NCBI RefSeq assembly: GCF_965363235.1
Contig: NC_134843.1
Span: 62,349,865-62,413,864, forward strand
DNA length: 64,000 nt
Source of the DNA: Mytilus galloprovincialis
Lineage: Eukaryota; Mollusca; Bivalvia; Mytilida; Mytilidae
Direction of reading: 5' to 3'
A program made the position numbers and the translations under genes. Below, piece after piece: positions 20,001 to 35,000 of this stretch. Position 1 is the first letter of the stretch; every line of letters begins with the position of its first letter. Below the pieces are notes generated by a model that was not told the origin of the DNA, searched no databases, and saw only the letters and a program-made list of their open reading frames with translations.

Positions 20001-23000
20001 GTAGTGAAGCTATGTATGTATAAGTCCAATAGTCAATAAATTGAGGTTGATTTGGTTTGAATAAAGCATTATCGAGAGCTACTTTGAGCTTAAAATTGAG
20101 TAATACGTCAGAGTTCATTGACTATATGAGCACGAGATCGTTACATTTAACAAAATACAACCAAACATTACAACTTCTTTTTTTTATTCTTCGTTTTCAA
20201 ACTAAGATTTTGTACCTACATGACTTTTTTAAGTGCTTCTGAAAACATTATAAATCGAATTTTTGCGGTTTTGAAGTCAGTTTACTCAATTTAGACATTT
20301 TTATGCTCTTTTTTCAAATCGTCTTTTGACTTTATTTGTTTTAAGTGTTTTTTTCTTTTCTTTTTTTTTTTTTTTTTTATCTCTAAGGATTTAAAAGGAA
20401 CACACGGTATGATCGATTTATATTTTCAATGCAATTTTTAAAAACATCTTTATTGAACCAAATTCCACGTGGTAAACTTGTCGTCATCCCTTTGAGAGTT
20501 TTATGGACGCCATCACGAAGAGGTTGACCGTTATGCCATCTGTGTTAAAATCGCGTCAAATTTATCTTATCCACAGAATGCTAACATTCTATGCGGAGAA
20601 GGATCTATTTACACATTCGAAGCACACAGGATCGGCATTAGCTTTCGGAGGGGTGCGTGTTGCATATAATTCCTTTTTGCCATGGCATCGACTTGTGAGT
20701 TCAGTTTCTTCCACCTCTGTGTTTTAAGATAGTTTATTTTAGAGTAATATAAATAAAATAAATAAATAGGAACATTTACTTAATTTACAGGTGCACTAGA
20801 TCCACCAAGAGATATCAGAACAAGTGTATTCGGAAATGATGTACATATCTCATGGACAGTTACACCAATACAAGGAGAAACTTTCTCGCGGATTTCACTT
20901 TTCGACTCAAGAAGAAAAATAGTAGCTATAGATTCTTCAAACAACTATACAGATGTGAAATTTCCAATCACAGAATACAAGATTGTCAATCTAACGAAAT
21001 GTTTAGATTATATTGTCAAAATAGAATACCCAGGTCGTGGATTGAGATCAGGCGTCACCGAAAAAAGGTTTTGGATGACAGGTAAGTTTATATGTCTCTG
21101 ACTTAATCAAATAAGACAATGTTGTTATATATCACTTAGAAAAGTGTGTGTTTTTTTTTATCTTCTTGCTTCATATACCTGTGGCAATGATATTAGCATA
21201 GGTGACTAAATTTTAATAATCCAATGTTTTGTTCAGTTTCCTTATAGCATAAATTCAATGCTATAAATGCTATATGTGTGCCAGTAAATGAAATATCAGA
21301 AATATCGAATGACCGAAGTAAAAGGACGAAAAATCAAAAAAAAAAAAAAAAACCTACGCAATAAGCAAAAATTATGCATATTTGTATGTCATTATACATC
21401 TTAATATAATAATTAGTTGAAGGATTGCCAATAATATTCTAAATACTTCAATAAGAGTCTAAAATAATTCATGAAAATAGTTCATGTACAGACAAACTTA
21501 CGTTTAAAATGTTGAAAACCGAATGCAAAAATAAACCAAAAAACCTATAAAATATCATTAAATTTATGAATTTTCAAGTTCAAAGTGTAAAGTTTGTCGT
21601 CAAGGTTTTTGACAGAAATATAAGGGGTGTATCATTGACCGGTGTGAACATACTTGGAAAAATATGTTTTTAAAGTTTAGATTTTGCAGATAAAAGTTGA
21701 CGTTTAAGACCAAAAATCATTTTTTTGTGGTATGATGTTAGCGTAATGTTTTAAAATGTTTAGTGCACAACTAAATTGTGTAAATACAAGATGTTTAACT
21801 GGAATCAAATATAGACACAGAGCAAACATGACATGTCAACTGCTCCATAAGTTATTTGAGGTTATTGAAGTCTGTGCACTGGCGTTGTCATGTTTTAACT
21901 ATCGTTGTGTTGACACATAGTGTGGTGAGATATTGAGACGATTAATACAGTCAATGTAATGCGTAGCTGTTTCTCGATTTATTTTTGTGGACAAAAAGTC
22001 ATGAAGATAACATCTCCTCGTTTATTGGTGTTTGGGTTTGTGGTTGAAACCAATTCGTCCAAAACTACGAAGATTGGACCTTCATCATGCAGTTCATTGC
22101 AAATAGTTTGTCGCATCTCCTCTAGAATCATGTCCTGCCATCTGCGACAGCAAAGAAATAGAATGAGAAAATGACGGTCTCTCGTTGATGATGATACAAT
22201 TTCTATCGTTGCAAAACAGTTTGAAATCGATGTCACCGGTGACAATTTGTAGGAACAGGACTCCTCACTCGGCAAAAGTATTGGTTAATCGGCAATAGAT
22301 AGTATCAGTACTTACGTTTTTTGTGATGTGTTCAGCTTATATTTTGGCAAATGACGCACCTTTCCTGTCGTGTCATCGCAGTACATGGTCATCCATTGAT
22401 AGTTACGTTCTCATATTCTTTCAATGTGCGAACATGGTAGAAATTAACGCGCAATTTAGACATACAATGTAACTTTTATTCACGGGAAACATGTCCAAAA
22501 TGACGCAAAATTCTGGTCTGTTTTAAATTTTATTTATTCAAAGAATTCATAAATTTTGCTTGACATCGGAGAAAATAACCACACACCCAGACTTAAATGT
22601 ATGTGTGCTCTACAACAATAAGTGAATTATATATCAAATATGTGCGGTAGCTTGAACTGATTCGATAATGAAAAATCTCATTTTGCTGTTTTCTGTGTAA
22701 TATATCTGTACGTTTTAAAGTACAATCAATTATTGTGTGGACAAATGTGTTCTCTTTTCAGCAGTGTAGTTTCTCTAAAATATATAAAACATCTTTCAAA
22801 CATTAAATACAAAGTCATATTACAAAAATACTATGATATTTTTAGAAGGCTTATTTCGTGTTAAAGATTTGATTTTTATTTCAGCAGGAATGAGCATACA
22901 GGGATCACTAGAGGGTTTCTGGGCCTAAATCACGAAACTTTTTTTACATATCTATAAAATAAAAATGTGTTTCATACACATACAATCAGTCAGTACTGTT

Positions 23001-26000
23001 GATTACGACATTTATTCATTGTTGCAATCTTCAAAAAGAAGACAGTTAACTACCAAGCATAGTCTATAAAGATTATGCAGCCTGTCTAGACTTTTATAAA
23101 ACTATTAATACATCTCAAGAAGAGCCAAATGTATCTGCGATCAATGTTTAAAAGTTGCCAGCAAGCAGTATTTATTTTCTTATTGCAGTATTGATTTATA
23201 CATTATATTTTTAGAAAACATTATTTTTGCTGACATCAATGAAAATGTAACCATATCATGGACGACCGGTATTAAAGAGTTTTTCAGTGTCATGTCGCCC
23301 TCTTCGTCAGTTATTTATGAGACAGATATCGACAGTATCATCGATAATTCTCAAATGGTAAACTACAAATTTGATACACGTACAAATGATTTGAAAGCCA
23401 TAAACATTACCGTTATTAATGTCAACAGCAAAGATGGTGGGCTATACAGAGCGGTGAAGAGTGAAATTGTGGATGGATGTGCTTTGTTAGTTGTAAAAGG
23501 TATGATAAAAACATTATTAGAATTCAGCTTACATATTTGTTAAATCAAGTAACAGATTGGGAAGACTTTCGTTTTAAGTGAGGTGTATATAATTGGGTTT
23601 CAACTCTGAACTAAAACAATCTACTGATTTTAGTTCGAGTGAACATTTTTTTTGATCGTATTCTTTTAGAAAATAATCAGTTATCTTCAGGTAACTGTGG
23701 TAATATATTTAGCAACTTCATATTTGACACTGTTATTAGCGTTCCGTTTGTTAGTTGCTTCTCTAAAGACGTACATATATTTTTATTCAGAATAAAAGAA
23801 ATTAGAGTAAAAATCAAATGTATATGTGCGTAATATGCATTTTGTAATCTTTACATTGTAATAATCTTTTCCTTCCATTCATCTTCTTAATAGCTAAACA
23901 CGTTTTTTTTCTTTCTTATTTTCAATTGGTTAAAACGCCTTCATCATGTTCATATCACTGTCAACGTAGCATGCTATGAATGATCAGCTGCCCATTGTTT
24001 GCAATCAGTCTACAATTAGCAGATGCTTTTAGATAACTATAATGTATTTGTTCATCAATATTTTAGGAAAACCAATTAAACCAACTTTAACCCTTCAACC
24101 TGAGCATCCATTCGTTGGTGATGATATCACAATTACATGCTCTTCAACTGTACAACGATGGCCTGCAGGGTTCAAAACTTCAAACCTGAGATATGCATTT
24201 GATGGGAACTTTAGAGGAGTTATTAAGAACAATACGGTTACGACTCACACACTTACCAAAGCGGATAACGGAACATACATACATTGTCAGGCAACTGACG
24301 ATCTTGGAATAATATCGAACATGAGTAATACCGTTACATTAGATCCGTATTGTAAGTTGAAATATAAGTCTTGATAACAGCTGCATTGTTCTCGAGAAGT
24401 TGTTTTTGTGTATCCTTTTTGCGTTACACATTTTTTAAATATTAGCAGAAAATGTTGCGTGGTTAAATAAAATATGAAACTGATACACAATAAAACTAAT
24501 CACATTAACGGTATCCATTTTACTTCAAAAGCTGTTTTCGTGGTTGATTGATTTGGGTTTAACGGTCACTTTTACCACTATAGTTCTATTTTTTGGCGGT
24601 CAGTTTTCATTGATGGCGGAATGCCCGGAAAGAACCACAGACCTTTGGTAGAAAAATTGACAATCCTAGTCAATTAAGATTAGAATTGAGTGCACCTACC
24701 CACGTGCGGGATTCAAACTAGGAACCCTCGTTTTGACAGAATTGTGATGCATTAGTTTGACTACTTAGACCACTCTACCACCGCTTTATAAAATAGTGGT
24801 ATGTCCGCTCTTGACATATAAGATAAAACAAAACACACGCAATATATTATTTTGTTATTTTCATACAAGAAAAATAATAATGATAACCTGCATCCATTTC
24901 AAACATTATTATAAGTAAAGTTAGCATTAGGTAAAAAAATATAATTTTTTATAGAAATTTCAAATCAACATTATTGTTTAACTGTAATGGGATGCATGAG
25001 TTCATTAAGTATTTAAAATTTACATATACTTTTACTACTTCGATCAGTTATAAAGCACAATTATTTGATGACCAGCAAGTAGAGCATTAAAAAAAAGTAG
25101 AGACTTTTTGAAAAATACTGTGTGTTACATTTAGAGCACCATGGTATATAATCGGTTATGGCCATGTTTCTGTCACTTTGTACTTTTCTTTTCAATCGTT
25201 GAGGTGAATTTCGAATTTCGATTTTCCGCATTTTTGTACCGTTACGGTAATGTATCTTCATCTTCAATGTATGAATAGCTCTCTTGTACTTATCTTGTTT
25301 AAAGTTTGAATAAATGAACATATTTGTAAATACATTTTTAACTGGACTAAAAGGTTTTTTAAAATCTTGTAGATGGTCCTAATCAAATTGTGCTGGAACC
25401 TGCGAACACAGTTTTAAAAGTCCTAGAAGGAACTACATTAGGCCCTATACAGTGTACTGCAACCTGCTATCCTGGATGCAAATACAATTGGACACAAAAT
25501 TGGTCAGGACAATATACACCTGTTCCGAGCGAATTCATATCGAATCAAAACCAAAATATCACAGTTCCAAACATTCAGAGGAACCAGTCTGGAGCCTACC
25601 TTTGTAAGGTAGATCATTCTGAAGCTAAAAGACGTCAAGGAAATGAATTAAACATATCAGTGGATGTACAGTGTAAGTATTAACATTAATATCCCTGATT
25701 TCTATTTTATTGATATATTCTAGTCGATGTGTAATAACATATAAAGAGTCTTTTTATTTCGTAATATGAACTCTTTTTTTCATTGTAAAATAGCTTTTAA
25801 ATGCCATGTTTGTCCCCACCAAGCTTACCACTTACTTGTATCATTGAAATTAAAAGCGAATTGTTCTCAGGGAAAGCTTAGAGAGTATCAGTTCGCAGTG
25901 CAAGGTTTTTGAGATATTTATTTGGTGCAGGACACCTGGTACCACATTACATGTTATTATCATTGCAGATGGTCCTGAGGACGTTGTGTTGCAACCGAAG

Positions 26001-29000
26001 ATCACAGTTATCAATATATTGGAAGGAACTACTTTAGGTCCTATAAATTGTACTGCAACCTGCAATCCAAGATGTAAATATGATTGGAAACAAAATTTGA
26101 CAGGACATTTTCGACCAGTCCCAGCAGAATTTATTTCAAACCAAAATCAGACTCTTACTATTCCAGGAATAAAGAGAGCTCAGACCGGAACATTCAGTTG
26201 TCGCGTAGATCATTCTGAATCTAAAAGACATAACTCAACAAATTTCTCTGTGAATGTACAATGTAAGTATAAGCAGTGAAACGTTGAGTATGAGTAGCTA
26301 AAATTGATAACCATAAAACAAAATTGAAAAAACAACCTGAACAACTTTCAGCTTAAAAAACATTTATCAAGTGACAAAACCTTTTAAGTTCATTACTTAC
26401 ACACCAATGTCATGGCTTAAATAGTAATTCTAAGGTATACTGTTAATAGAAATTAACATTATATTTGGTCATCCAGAGTTAAATATTTCCATATATCTAG
26501 AAGTTGAGCCAAACTATACAAGTCATTTAAATATACAGGAGATTCCGAATATCAAAGTCCGAATTGTAGATTATTGGAATTAACGTACTGTAAATACATC
26601 GCTCCAAATTGCTCCAATAGTTTTTAGAATTTTTAAAAAAAAAAAGTGTTTCAGTAGAAAGTACTTGTAACAATTTCTAGAAGACTGGAGTTGTATACTC
26701 CTGAGAACACATCAAATTGAGAATTAAAACGGGGATGTATCAAAAAAGACACCAATCCGACCCATGATTAGAAAACAGCTCAAGACAATCACTGGTTCTG
26801 CAACGCAGCGAGACAATCCCGCACCCAGAGGCGGGCGTCAGCTGGATTAATTCCAAATAGCTCCAAATAAAAGAAAAATAAGAACCAAAATTAGGTCTCT
26901 TGAGAAATTACTTAGTAAAAATAAAGTTTTAAACTCCTTAGAACACATAGTCTATGCTTAGTCAAATTAGTTTTCGATTTTAACTCTCGTCCACCTTATT
27001 GATTTGTATCACAACTATAAACATGAAAAAGTAGCAATAATAGTAGACATAAATTTGTTAATCCGATCATCCTTACATCTTAATCCATGGAAAACAAATA
27101 TTTTCTCTCTGCAAATGTGCAGTTCGGTGAGCATCATTGCAAGTTTTTTACTTATTTACATTGCAGATGGCCCTGACAATGTGAAATTGGTGCCTAACAA
27201 CCAGATTATCAATGTTATAGAGGGAAGTACATTAGGCCCTTTATATTGTACTGCCACCTGCAATCCGGGATGTATATACAACTGGAAACAAAATTGGACG
27301 GAACGTTTTAGACCCGTCCCAGAAGAATTCATTTCAAACAAAAACCAAACTCTTACTGTTCCAGTAATGAAGAGGAATCAGACTGGAGAATACAGTTGTC
27401 ACGCGGGTAATACTAAATCTAAACGACACGAAACAACATTTATATCAGTGAATGTACTGTGTAAGTAAAGACTTTCAAAGTGTAATTATTAAACGCTTGA
27501 ATAGTTACCCAAAAAAAAGGGGGGGAAAAAAAGAAAAGAAAAGAACATGGATATCGTTATAACAGACGCATCATCATCATTTACCAACTATTTTTTTAGC
27601 TTAATTAACGATAAAAGAAAAACAGCTAATACATGATTATATCATATTTGGTCATCTGTTGTTAAATACTTTCAGAATTGTAGAATTTAAGCTTTAATAA
27701 CTAAGTCATGAACGTAATGAGGAGTGTCTGGATTTAAAAAAAGTCATGTGAATTGTAGCAATTGTGATGAGTTTAAAAAAAAGAAGATCTACGTATACAT
27801 TATTTTGTTGCATCAGTTGGCAATTCAACGTTTCACTTTTTTATCATTGTAGATGGTCCTGAAGATGTTGTGTTGAAACCAAATAATACAATTATCTATA
27901 TACAAGAAGGATTTACATTAGGTCCTGTAAACTGTAAAGCAATCTGCAATCCGGGATGCATATACAATTGGAATCAAAATTGGACAGGACGTTATCAACC
28001 CGTTCCAGAAAAATTCATTTCAAATCAAAACCAGACTCTAACTATTCAAGGAATAATGGGGAATCAGTCAGGAGCCTACAGTTGTCATGTTGATCATTAT
28101 GATAGCAAACGACAAATGAGAATAGAATTATTAGTCAATGTGAAAAGTAAGTGTTAACGGTAAAGTATAAGTTATTAGACGCAAATAATGTGATTTGTGA
28201 AGTGACAAAACCTTGCTTACTTACATATATATTATATACCTTATGGCTTAATCCTTTATTATGAGGAAAACTGCTAACAATAGATCTACATACATTATAT
28301 TTGGTCATCTAGTGTAAAGTATTGTCCAGATTATACGCCTAAATATACAAGTCATTTAAATATCTATGAGTTAACGAATTTGAAAGTTAGAATCGTAGAG
28401 TTAATTCAAAATAATTAGCTTAAACTTTATGTGCAACATTTTGCTCTCGACACAGACTTAATAATTGCTATGCAATCAACAAAAGTTCAAACATATAGTA
28501 TATAAATATCATTTACGTACTTTAACCCATATTTATTAAATTATGTTCCATTTTGGTCCCTTGTGAAGAGTTGTATCATAGGCAATCATACCACTTCTTC
28601 ATATTTTTATATTTAAGTCGAAGTGTTTAGGTTACCCTTTATAGGGGTATTCCCCTCTTATTTACTAGTATTTGAAATCAGTATTACTCCTCAACCATAC
28701 AAGCGAATGACCTGGAATCTTTCGATTTGAAATCACTGACTTATGATCTGAGGTCAATGTCAAATGTCAAATGTCAAATTTGACATTCTAGATATTGACC
28801 TTTGCGATAAATTCATACTGGTTCATTATAAAACTATTAGGGATTTTGCATCAGTTTGGTAGACATATAACCTTTAAAAAGGTCAACCGGAATAGACATT
28901 TTGTTAACCGAAAGTAGCCATTTTCTTACTAATTTGATGAGAAAGTGCATAGAAGCCTTATATGTTTAGTAGCAAGTTATATGAACCAGAGGGGACATCT

Positions 29001-32000
29001 TCTAATACCGTTTTAAAATAAAATAATCCTTTATCAACTAAGTTGAGGTGGAAAGACCCTAAATTGCTCTCTGAACAATTTTTTAATCTTAATAATTTTA
29101 TTTAATAAGAATAGGATTTGATTAAAAAATAATATGAGGCAGGCATTACCTGGGAAAGGGGACGAAGCCTGTATACATTTATTTTTTTAATTCATACATA
29201 TATTTTAACATCAAGCTCTGTTAAAAAAGAGACGGACATACCGTAACGTTTCCAATTTGGGTTCTGTTGTTAGGGACTTTAGTTGTGACGTTATTTTAGT
29301 TATGACGTCATATTCAATGTAAACAAAGAAACGCTATCGTCAGGTTAAGTTTTTGCAGATCAAAGAATAATTAAAAATGAATTTGGTATTGTGTTCCTTC
29401 CTTTATTTTACTGGACTTTATCAGTCCATTTCACTCACTCAAAGTCTCATGACAAACGAGACCGGAAGAAGGAAGTAGAACTTGAAAAATATCCGAATAA
29501 CTGCGTATACAGTGCAGTAACTTTGTTACTGGCATTCAAAAACAATAGAAGCGAACATACTTAAGTTTACCTTCCTTCAAATCTCGTAAATCGCATCGCA
29601 TAGGAAGACTCATGCATTCAATGTAACAAACGGAAGCAAGAAAAAAGCCGGAACTCTAAAAATAACAGAGACCGGAATCGTCGAAGACAGGGACAGCGTC
29701 TTCCGCTAAATCGAACTTTCTCTGTTCAATTCGCTGTACCAGAATCTAATACATTCTGGGTAATTTTTTCAAAAGCGTACACCAAAACGTTGCGATTGGT
29801 TTAAAACGTTCTTAACAATGAAAATTCAACCAATGACGTAACGTAATTTTCATTTTGGCGTACGAACAATTAGATTACCCATAGTCCTTTATATTCTGAA
29901 AAGGCGAATTGTTTCACATTCTGTCATGCCTGTGCTTATTATATATTATGGGTTTTGATCATGGTTGAAGGCTGTACTTATCATTGGAAAAAATAGATAA
30001 GTTTACATCATCGGTTTTAAGTGACTTTTTGATTGTTGAATCGATTGCAATAATGCAGATTCTCCTTCTTATATAATTTACTTCTTTCAAGTAATTCTTA
30101 TATCACGAGAAAAAAAACTGAAATAAAGTGTAACTAGAAATCTTATTTGAAATACATGTACATGCTTATAATAGTAGTTGGACAGATATAAAATAATACG
30201 CAGCGAAGCATGATATGATATTAGAATTTTGATAATCCCCTTTTTTTAAAAATAAAAGGGTTAAATGTAATTAAATGACTAATCTATTAGAAACAATTAA
30301 GGAAGTTGGCTTGTCATGTTTTGGGATTTTTGTCAAATTTCGGAATCCTCTGGTTTTATAAATTTGAACGCCTTAAACAAATATGCCCATTGACCCCCAT
30401 TTTTCTTTTTATAAATCTTTTACAAGTATGATGATAAGCCATATGTAAAAGTTTTATAAAATTTTATTAATTTTTTGATAGGTTTTGAGAACTTAAACTT
30501 GTCAATGATAAAAGTATGAAAAGTCAAAAGAGAATATTTTCCCGCTAAATTTTCAATGGCTGATATCTGGTACTCAGAAATCAGTATTATCTTATCTATA
30601 CTTATCTATGTTATTCCGTCCCTGAATTATGTGTGTAACAGACAACTCAAAAAAACAAAATACACGTGCTTTATGAAGAAAATCGATTTTCACTTTTTCT
30701 TAAGTCTAAAAGAAAAAGCGGGTAATATTCTGTATGTAAGCTATTCTCCAACAAATAATTTCAGCTATCTAGATTCGTAAAACCGAATGGTAATCAGCCT
30801 TTTACATTTCAGGGAGACAAACTAATGCCAAGTACTCACTTATAATGCTACTATCAATTGGCCTTGGTGGTTGTGTTCTGGTATTACTTGTAGTAATCGT
30901 TGTAGTGGTTTCTTTCAACAGACGGAATAGAGGAAACATTAGTGGTATGTTACTACAATATTACAAGATGTGATACATACTTCCATCAAACTACAACCAA
31001 AACACCCAGAAAATAATAATATTGAAGTCAAACATCTTACAGATTTCAATATTTTTAAACTATATTTTGGTAAATGGTTGCAGTCTAGAGAAGTTTAACA
31101 GAGATTAACACATATATCTGTGAAAGAAAACATACGTCACATTGACAGTAATAAAAACAAAACAGAAAAAAAACACGAAAAAAGCTTTTGCATTAAACAA
31201 TGGACAGAGGTCCTTTACAGACAATAATATGGGGAAGTAGCAATTACTTTAATTACTAGAGAATAACTTTCTGCTATCAACGGTAGTTCTTTGCATTACA
31301 ATAATTCTAAAATAAAGAGATGTGGTATCAATGCCAATGAGTCAATAATTAAAAAAATACTAATTGACAAAGATGTGAACAATGGCCAGTCACCAGTCGA
31401 CTATCAACAATGAACTTACCCATACAGTATAAGTTATTATTGACCTAGACTTCGGGATGACAAAACTTTGAAATAATTCAAACGAAAGAAACAACTGATT
31501 GATTTTTAATTTTACTTATTCTGACATTTTGATTGTACGTGAATTTGCATGCCAGGTGATGCATACATATAGTAAGAGAATAGACGTATTTACACTTGTA
31601 TGCAAATTTGTCCGCCATTACATATAATCACACAGGTTCCCTTAAACTTTGACATCATAATTCAAAACATTTGACGTCATAACTAAAAAGTGATTGTTGC
31701 TTGACGTCAAAAGGTCATTCGGAGGTGATATAAGGTCATTCGGAGGCAAAATACATCTAAATACAAAAAGTGTAAATACGTTTATCTTACCTTGTCGATG
31801 TACAAATGTACCCGATCTTGCACCTTTTAGAGTTCATGCGATTCACTTAATATTTTGTTCATGTTGTTTGTTTATAACCTTCATTTGTCTATTATTTGTC
31901 GATTTATGAGATCGAACATCGATATAATTCTGTTTCTTTCATAAACACTATTCTACCAATAAACGAGAAAATGTATGACACATAGCAACCATGCATGTTC

Positions 32001-35000
32001 TACATATATAAGAAAATGACTGTACCAAGTCAGGAATATGACAGTTGATATCAATTCGTTTGATGTGTTTGAGCTTTTGATTTTATTTTGCCATTTGATT
32101 ACGGACTTTCCGTTTTAAATTTTCCTCTGAGTTTGGTATATTTGTTATTTTACTTTTAGGGGTATTTAATGAAGTGGTTGCAGTTATTTTGCAGTTTGTT
32201 ACATTTGTTTATCGGTTACTTTTTCTCACAAAAAGAGGCCGTTAGACTTTTTAGTTTCAATTGTTTCACAATTGTCATATCAAGGCCTCTTAATGCAGAC
32301 TCAATGGGATAAGTTTTTCTCATTGTTAAGGGCCTACCGTGATCTATATTGGTTTCAATCAGCGTCAGTTTGGAAATTGTTGAAAATTGTGTCATTTGCA
32401 ATCATACTACATCTCTTAATTTGATATTATGATCTTTCAATTCTCCCTAATATAGGATATAGAAATAGATTTTAAATTTCGTTAATGTATAATGTTTAAT
32501 GTTCGTGTAGATACATGAATAAATATATATATAATAATGGGACTTTTTTTTTATACATATTAAAAAGTTTATAATAAACCAAACAACTTTTAACATCGCT
32601 ATTTGTTTATTAGACATTTGGCATAATTGAATTAAAGACCCTGCTATGTTCTGTGGTCATATGTTGATCATGATTTTTATTAAGTTAAAATATATTAGAT
32701 TTTTTTAATAGGCTTTTGATAAAAAATGTATGTTGCATAAATTATTTATAGAAAAATCACTTGATTTTCTTACCCCTTAACTGTATTTGTATGCGTTATC
32801 AGTCATTCACATCGTTGTAATAATCTTATTTCCCCCCATGAAACACGACGGGTAACAGTAGTGGAATAAAAGTAGTTGAAATTTCTAAACCCATGAGTTT
32901 AATCTCAGCTCAAAGATTTATGTGTGGTAATAGCAAGATTGTGATTTCTTTGCTTGGTATTCTCTTTTTGTCATTGAACTCCGGCATCCTTTACCAAAAA
33001 AAAGTAACTCACATCCGCGAAATAAAACAATTAGGATGAATGGGGCGTTCATCACCAATCAATCAATCAATATTTTTGTCATGTTGTTTTTTTGTCTTTT
33101 TGCGACTTATGTTTCTTTAATGGTAGTTTCTACCATCTGTCTGTTTCTGGGTTTTTTTATAATGGCCCGCAAGTGCTCGTTTTCAACTGTTTACAGAAAC
33201 ATATTCAGGCAGGTCTTCATACGAATTTGAAGCGTATTCCTGTGAAAGTTTAAGCGTAGATTTAAAGTTTTATTTATTCATCTGTTCTTTCTATTATTTC
33301 AGATCGAGAAGGGACAAATAGATCAGCTCCGTATGTATGAAATCAATGTCTCTATAGCATATGCTCAGTAGATAACCTAATTTACAAATTTACAAATTTT
33401 CATTGACATTTTAGAAGTTAATGCTTTAAATTTTTATTTGAAAAATGATGATGATGATTATTATTATTATTATTATTATTATTATCGGCACCCTGACCCT
33501 GTTGATTCATGCTTGTCTGCATTAGGTTGGTTTTATCTGACCGGGAATCGATCCGTAAATCTTCTGAATGTGTGACTCGAGGCTACTTTTATAGTCCTTT
33601 GAGGTGGTTCTGGTGTGTTAATCTATACTTTTCTACAAAAGGAAATGTTGTCTAGCTTCCTTCAAATTTTTATCCAAAGTATAAATTCCTCTGTTATATA
33701 TACCTTTATCGCTTTAGGTGGTTGCGTTTGTACCATTGTCTTTTTTAATCATGTTAATAATGACCGAATAATTGCATACTTTTTAATATGTAAATTTCTA
33801 ATTTACTACAAATGATTTTACTTTAGGGTAAATCCTGCGAACTTTGGATTTTCTTCCGTATGCGCTGTGGTTTTCTTCCCTATGTACTGTTATTAAGTGT
33901 TATGCACTTTTTATCTATACTTTCAATCTCTTCGTTCAATATAAACAAGGAATCGTGGTTATCGCTTATTAACTTCCTTTTCATAGAATGTCTTTCTCGT
34001 TTTCGTGACTCACACAGATGCCAAAAAATGTTAACAGAAAAGGTTGATAACTTTCATCATTGACCTTAGACCTAGACTTATAGGCAAGTGCCCTGTTTGC
34101 CACTCTTACGACTGAGCAATACAGAAAGGGTAGGCAATAAGATTTAAAATGACTTGAAATCTCATGGCATGTTAGGTTACTCTAAAGTAAGGGATTCTTT
34201 AACATATGTCACACAAGTATTACCTATTATATTAAACTGTTATTTATAATACTTGATAGAACAATAGGTATGCTTACAGCAGCAAGTATATATAGCCGGC
34301 ATTATCCAACATTTTTTATGTGTTTATCTTACAATTTCATAATTCGTTTTTTTTCTTCAAGAAGATCAAATAAAAAAATAATTTCTTTTCAAGTTCATTA
34401 ACAACTATGGAGAATAACGACTTACGAAACATTTTAGAAACTTTGTAAGACCAAATGCATATCGGATTTGTTTTATAGAGCTGGGGTGTTTACAGATTTA
34501 CAGAGAGGCAATTCGGCGTTTGCAAATGATTATTCTGGTCTGCAGTCTTTTACTGGTATGCATGCTTTATTAGAAATCTATTTTAAGGTGGTACAGTAGA
34601 GGGACATAACTCTGTAAATATCAGCTGGACGTTTTAATTACGTTCAATTTTAAGAAAATATTAGTAATCAAAATTAGTGTTTGTCAAACTGCTATATATC
34701 CAATGAAATTTTTTCCAATAAATAGTGGGGTTCATTTTTTTTAAATTGTCATATTTTTGTCAAAGAGTCGAAGACCTGCATTGTTAAAACGTTTTACATC
34801 AGGTAAACATATAAAACGAAGGCAAAAAAACAAAAACAAATACAAACTAAACTTATGATATATATCATCAGCTAATAGACAACAAATGTAAAGTAATTCG
34901 CTGTTTAATTGAACGTTGTTTGTATTCACGGCGTATTTTATGATAAACAAGTCTTATATATATAACAAAATATCGATGTGTTCTTAAAGTACTGCTGGCC

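Noticed and set aside
21979-22275. Minus-strand open frame of 98 codons with a donor-like GTAAGT upstream near 22310
   Set aside because: No family recognised and no partner exons; noted as a possible transposon scrap only.
24540-24790. Possible functional tRNA gene on the minus strand
   Set aside because: The B-box is interrupted, no full cloverleaf forms, and a SINE-like body follows.
27004-27166. ATG-started extension upstream of Ig exon 7
   Set aside because: The frame is open by chance through the intron; a clear acceptor (ACATTGCAG) at 27166 and the phase-1 pattern of sister exons place the exon start at 27167.
29303-29310. Perfect TGACGTCA (CRE-like) site
   Set aside because: Deep in intron 8, near other repeated TGACGTCA-like words in repeat-like sequence; no regulatory context.
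30556-30780. 74-codon frame just before the membrane exon
   Set aside because: No acceptor in the right phase and not needed: exon 8 joins exon 9 in frame without it.
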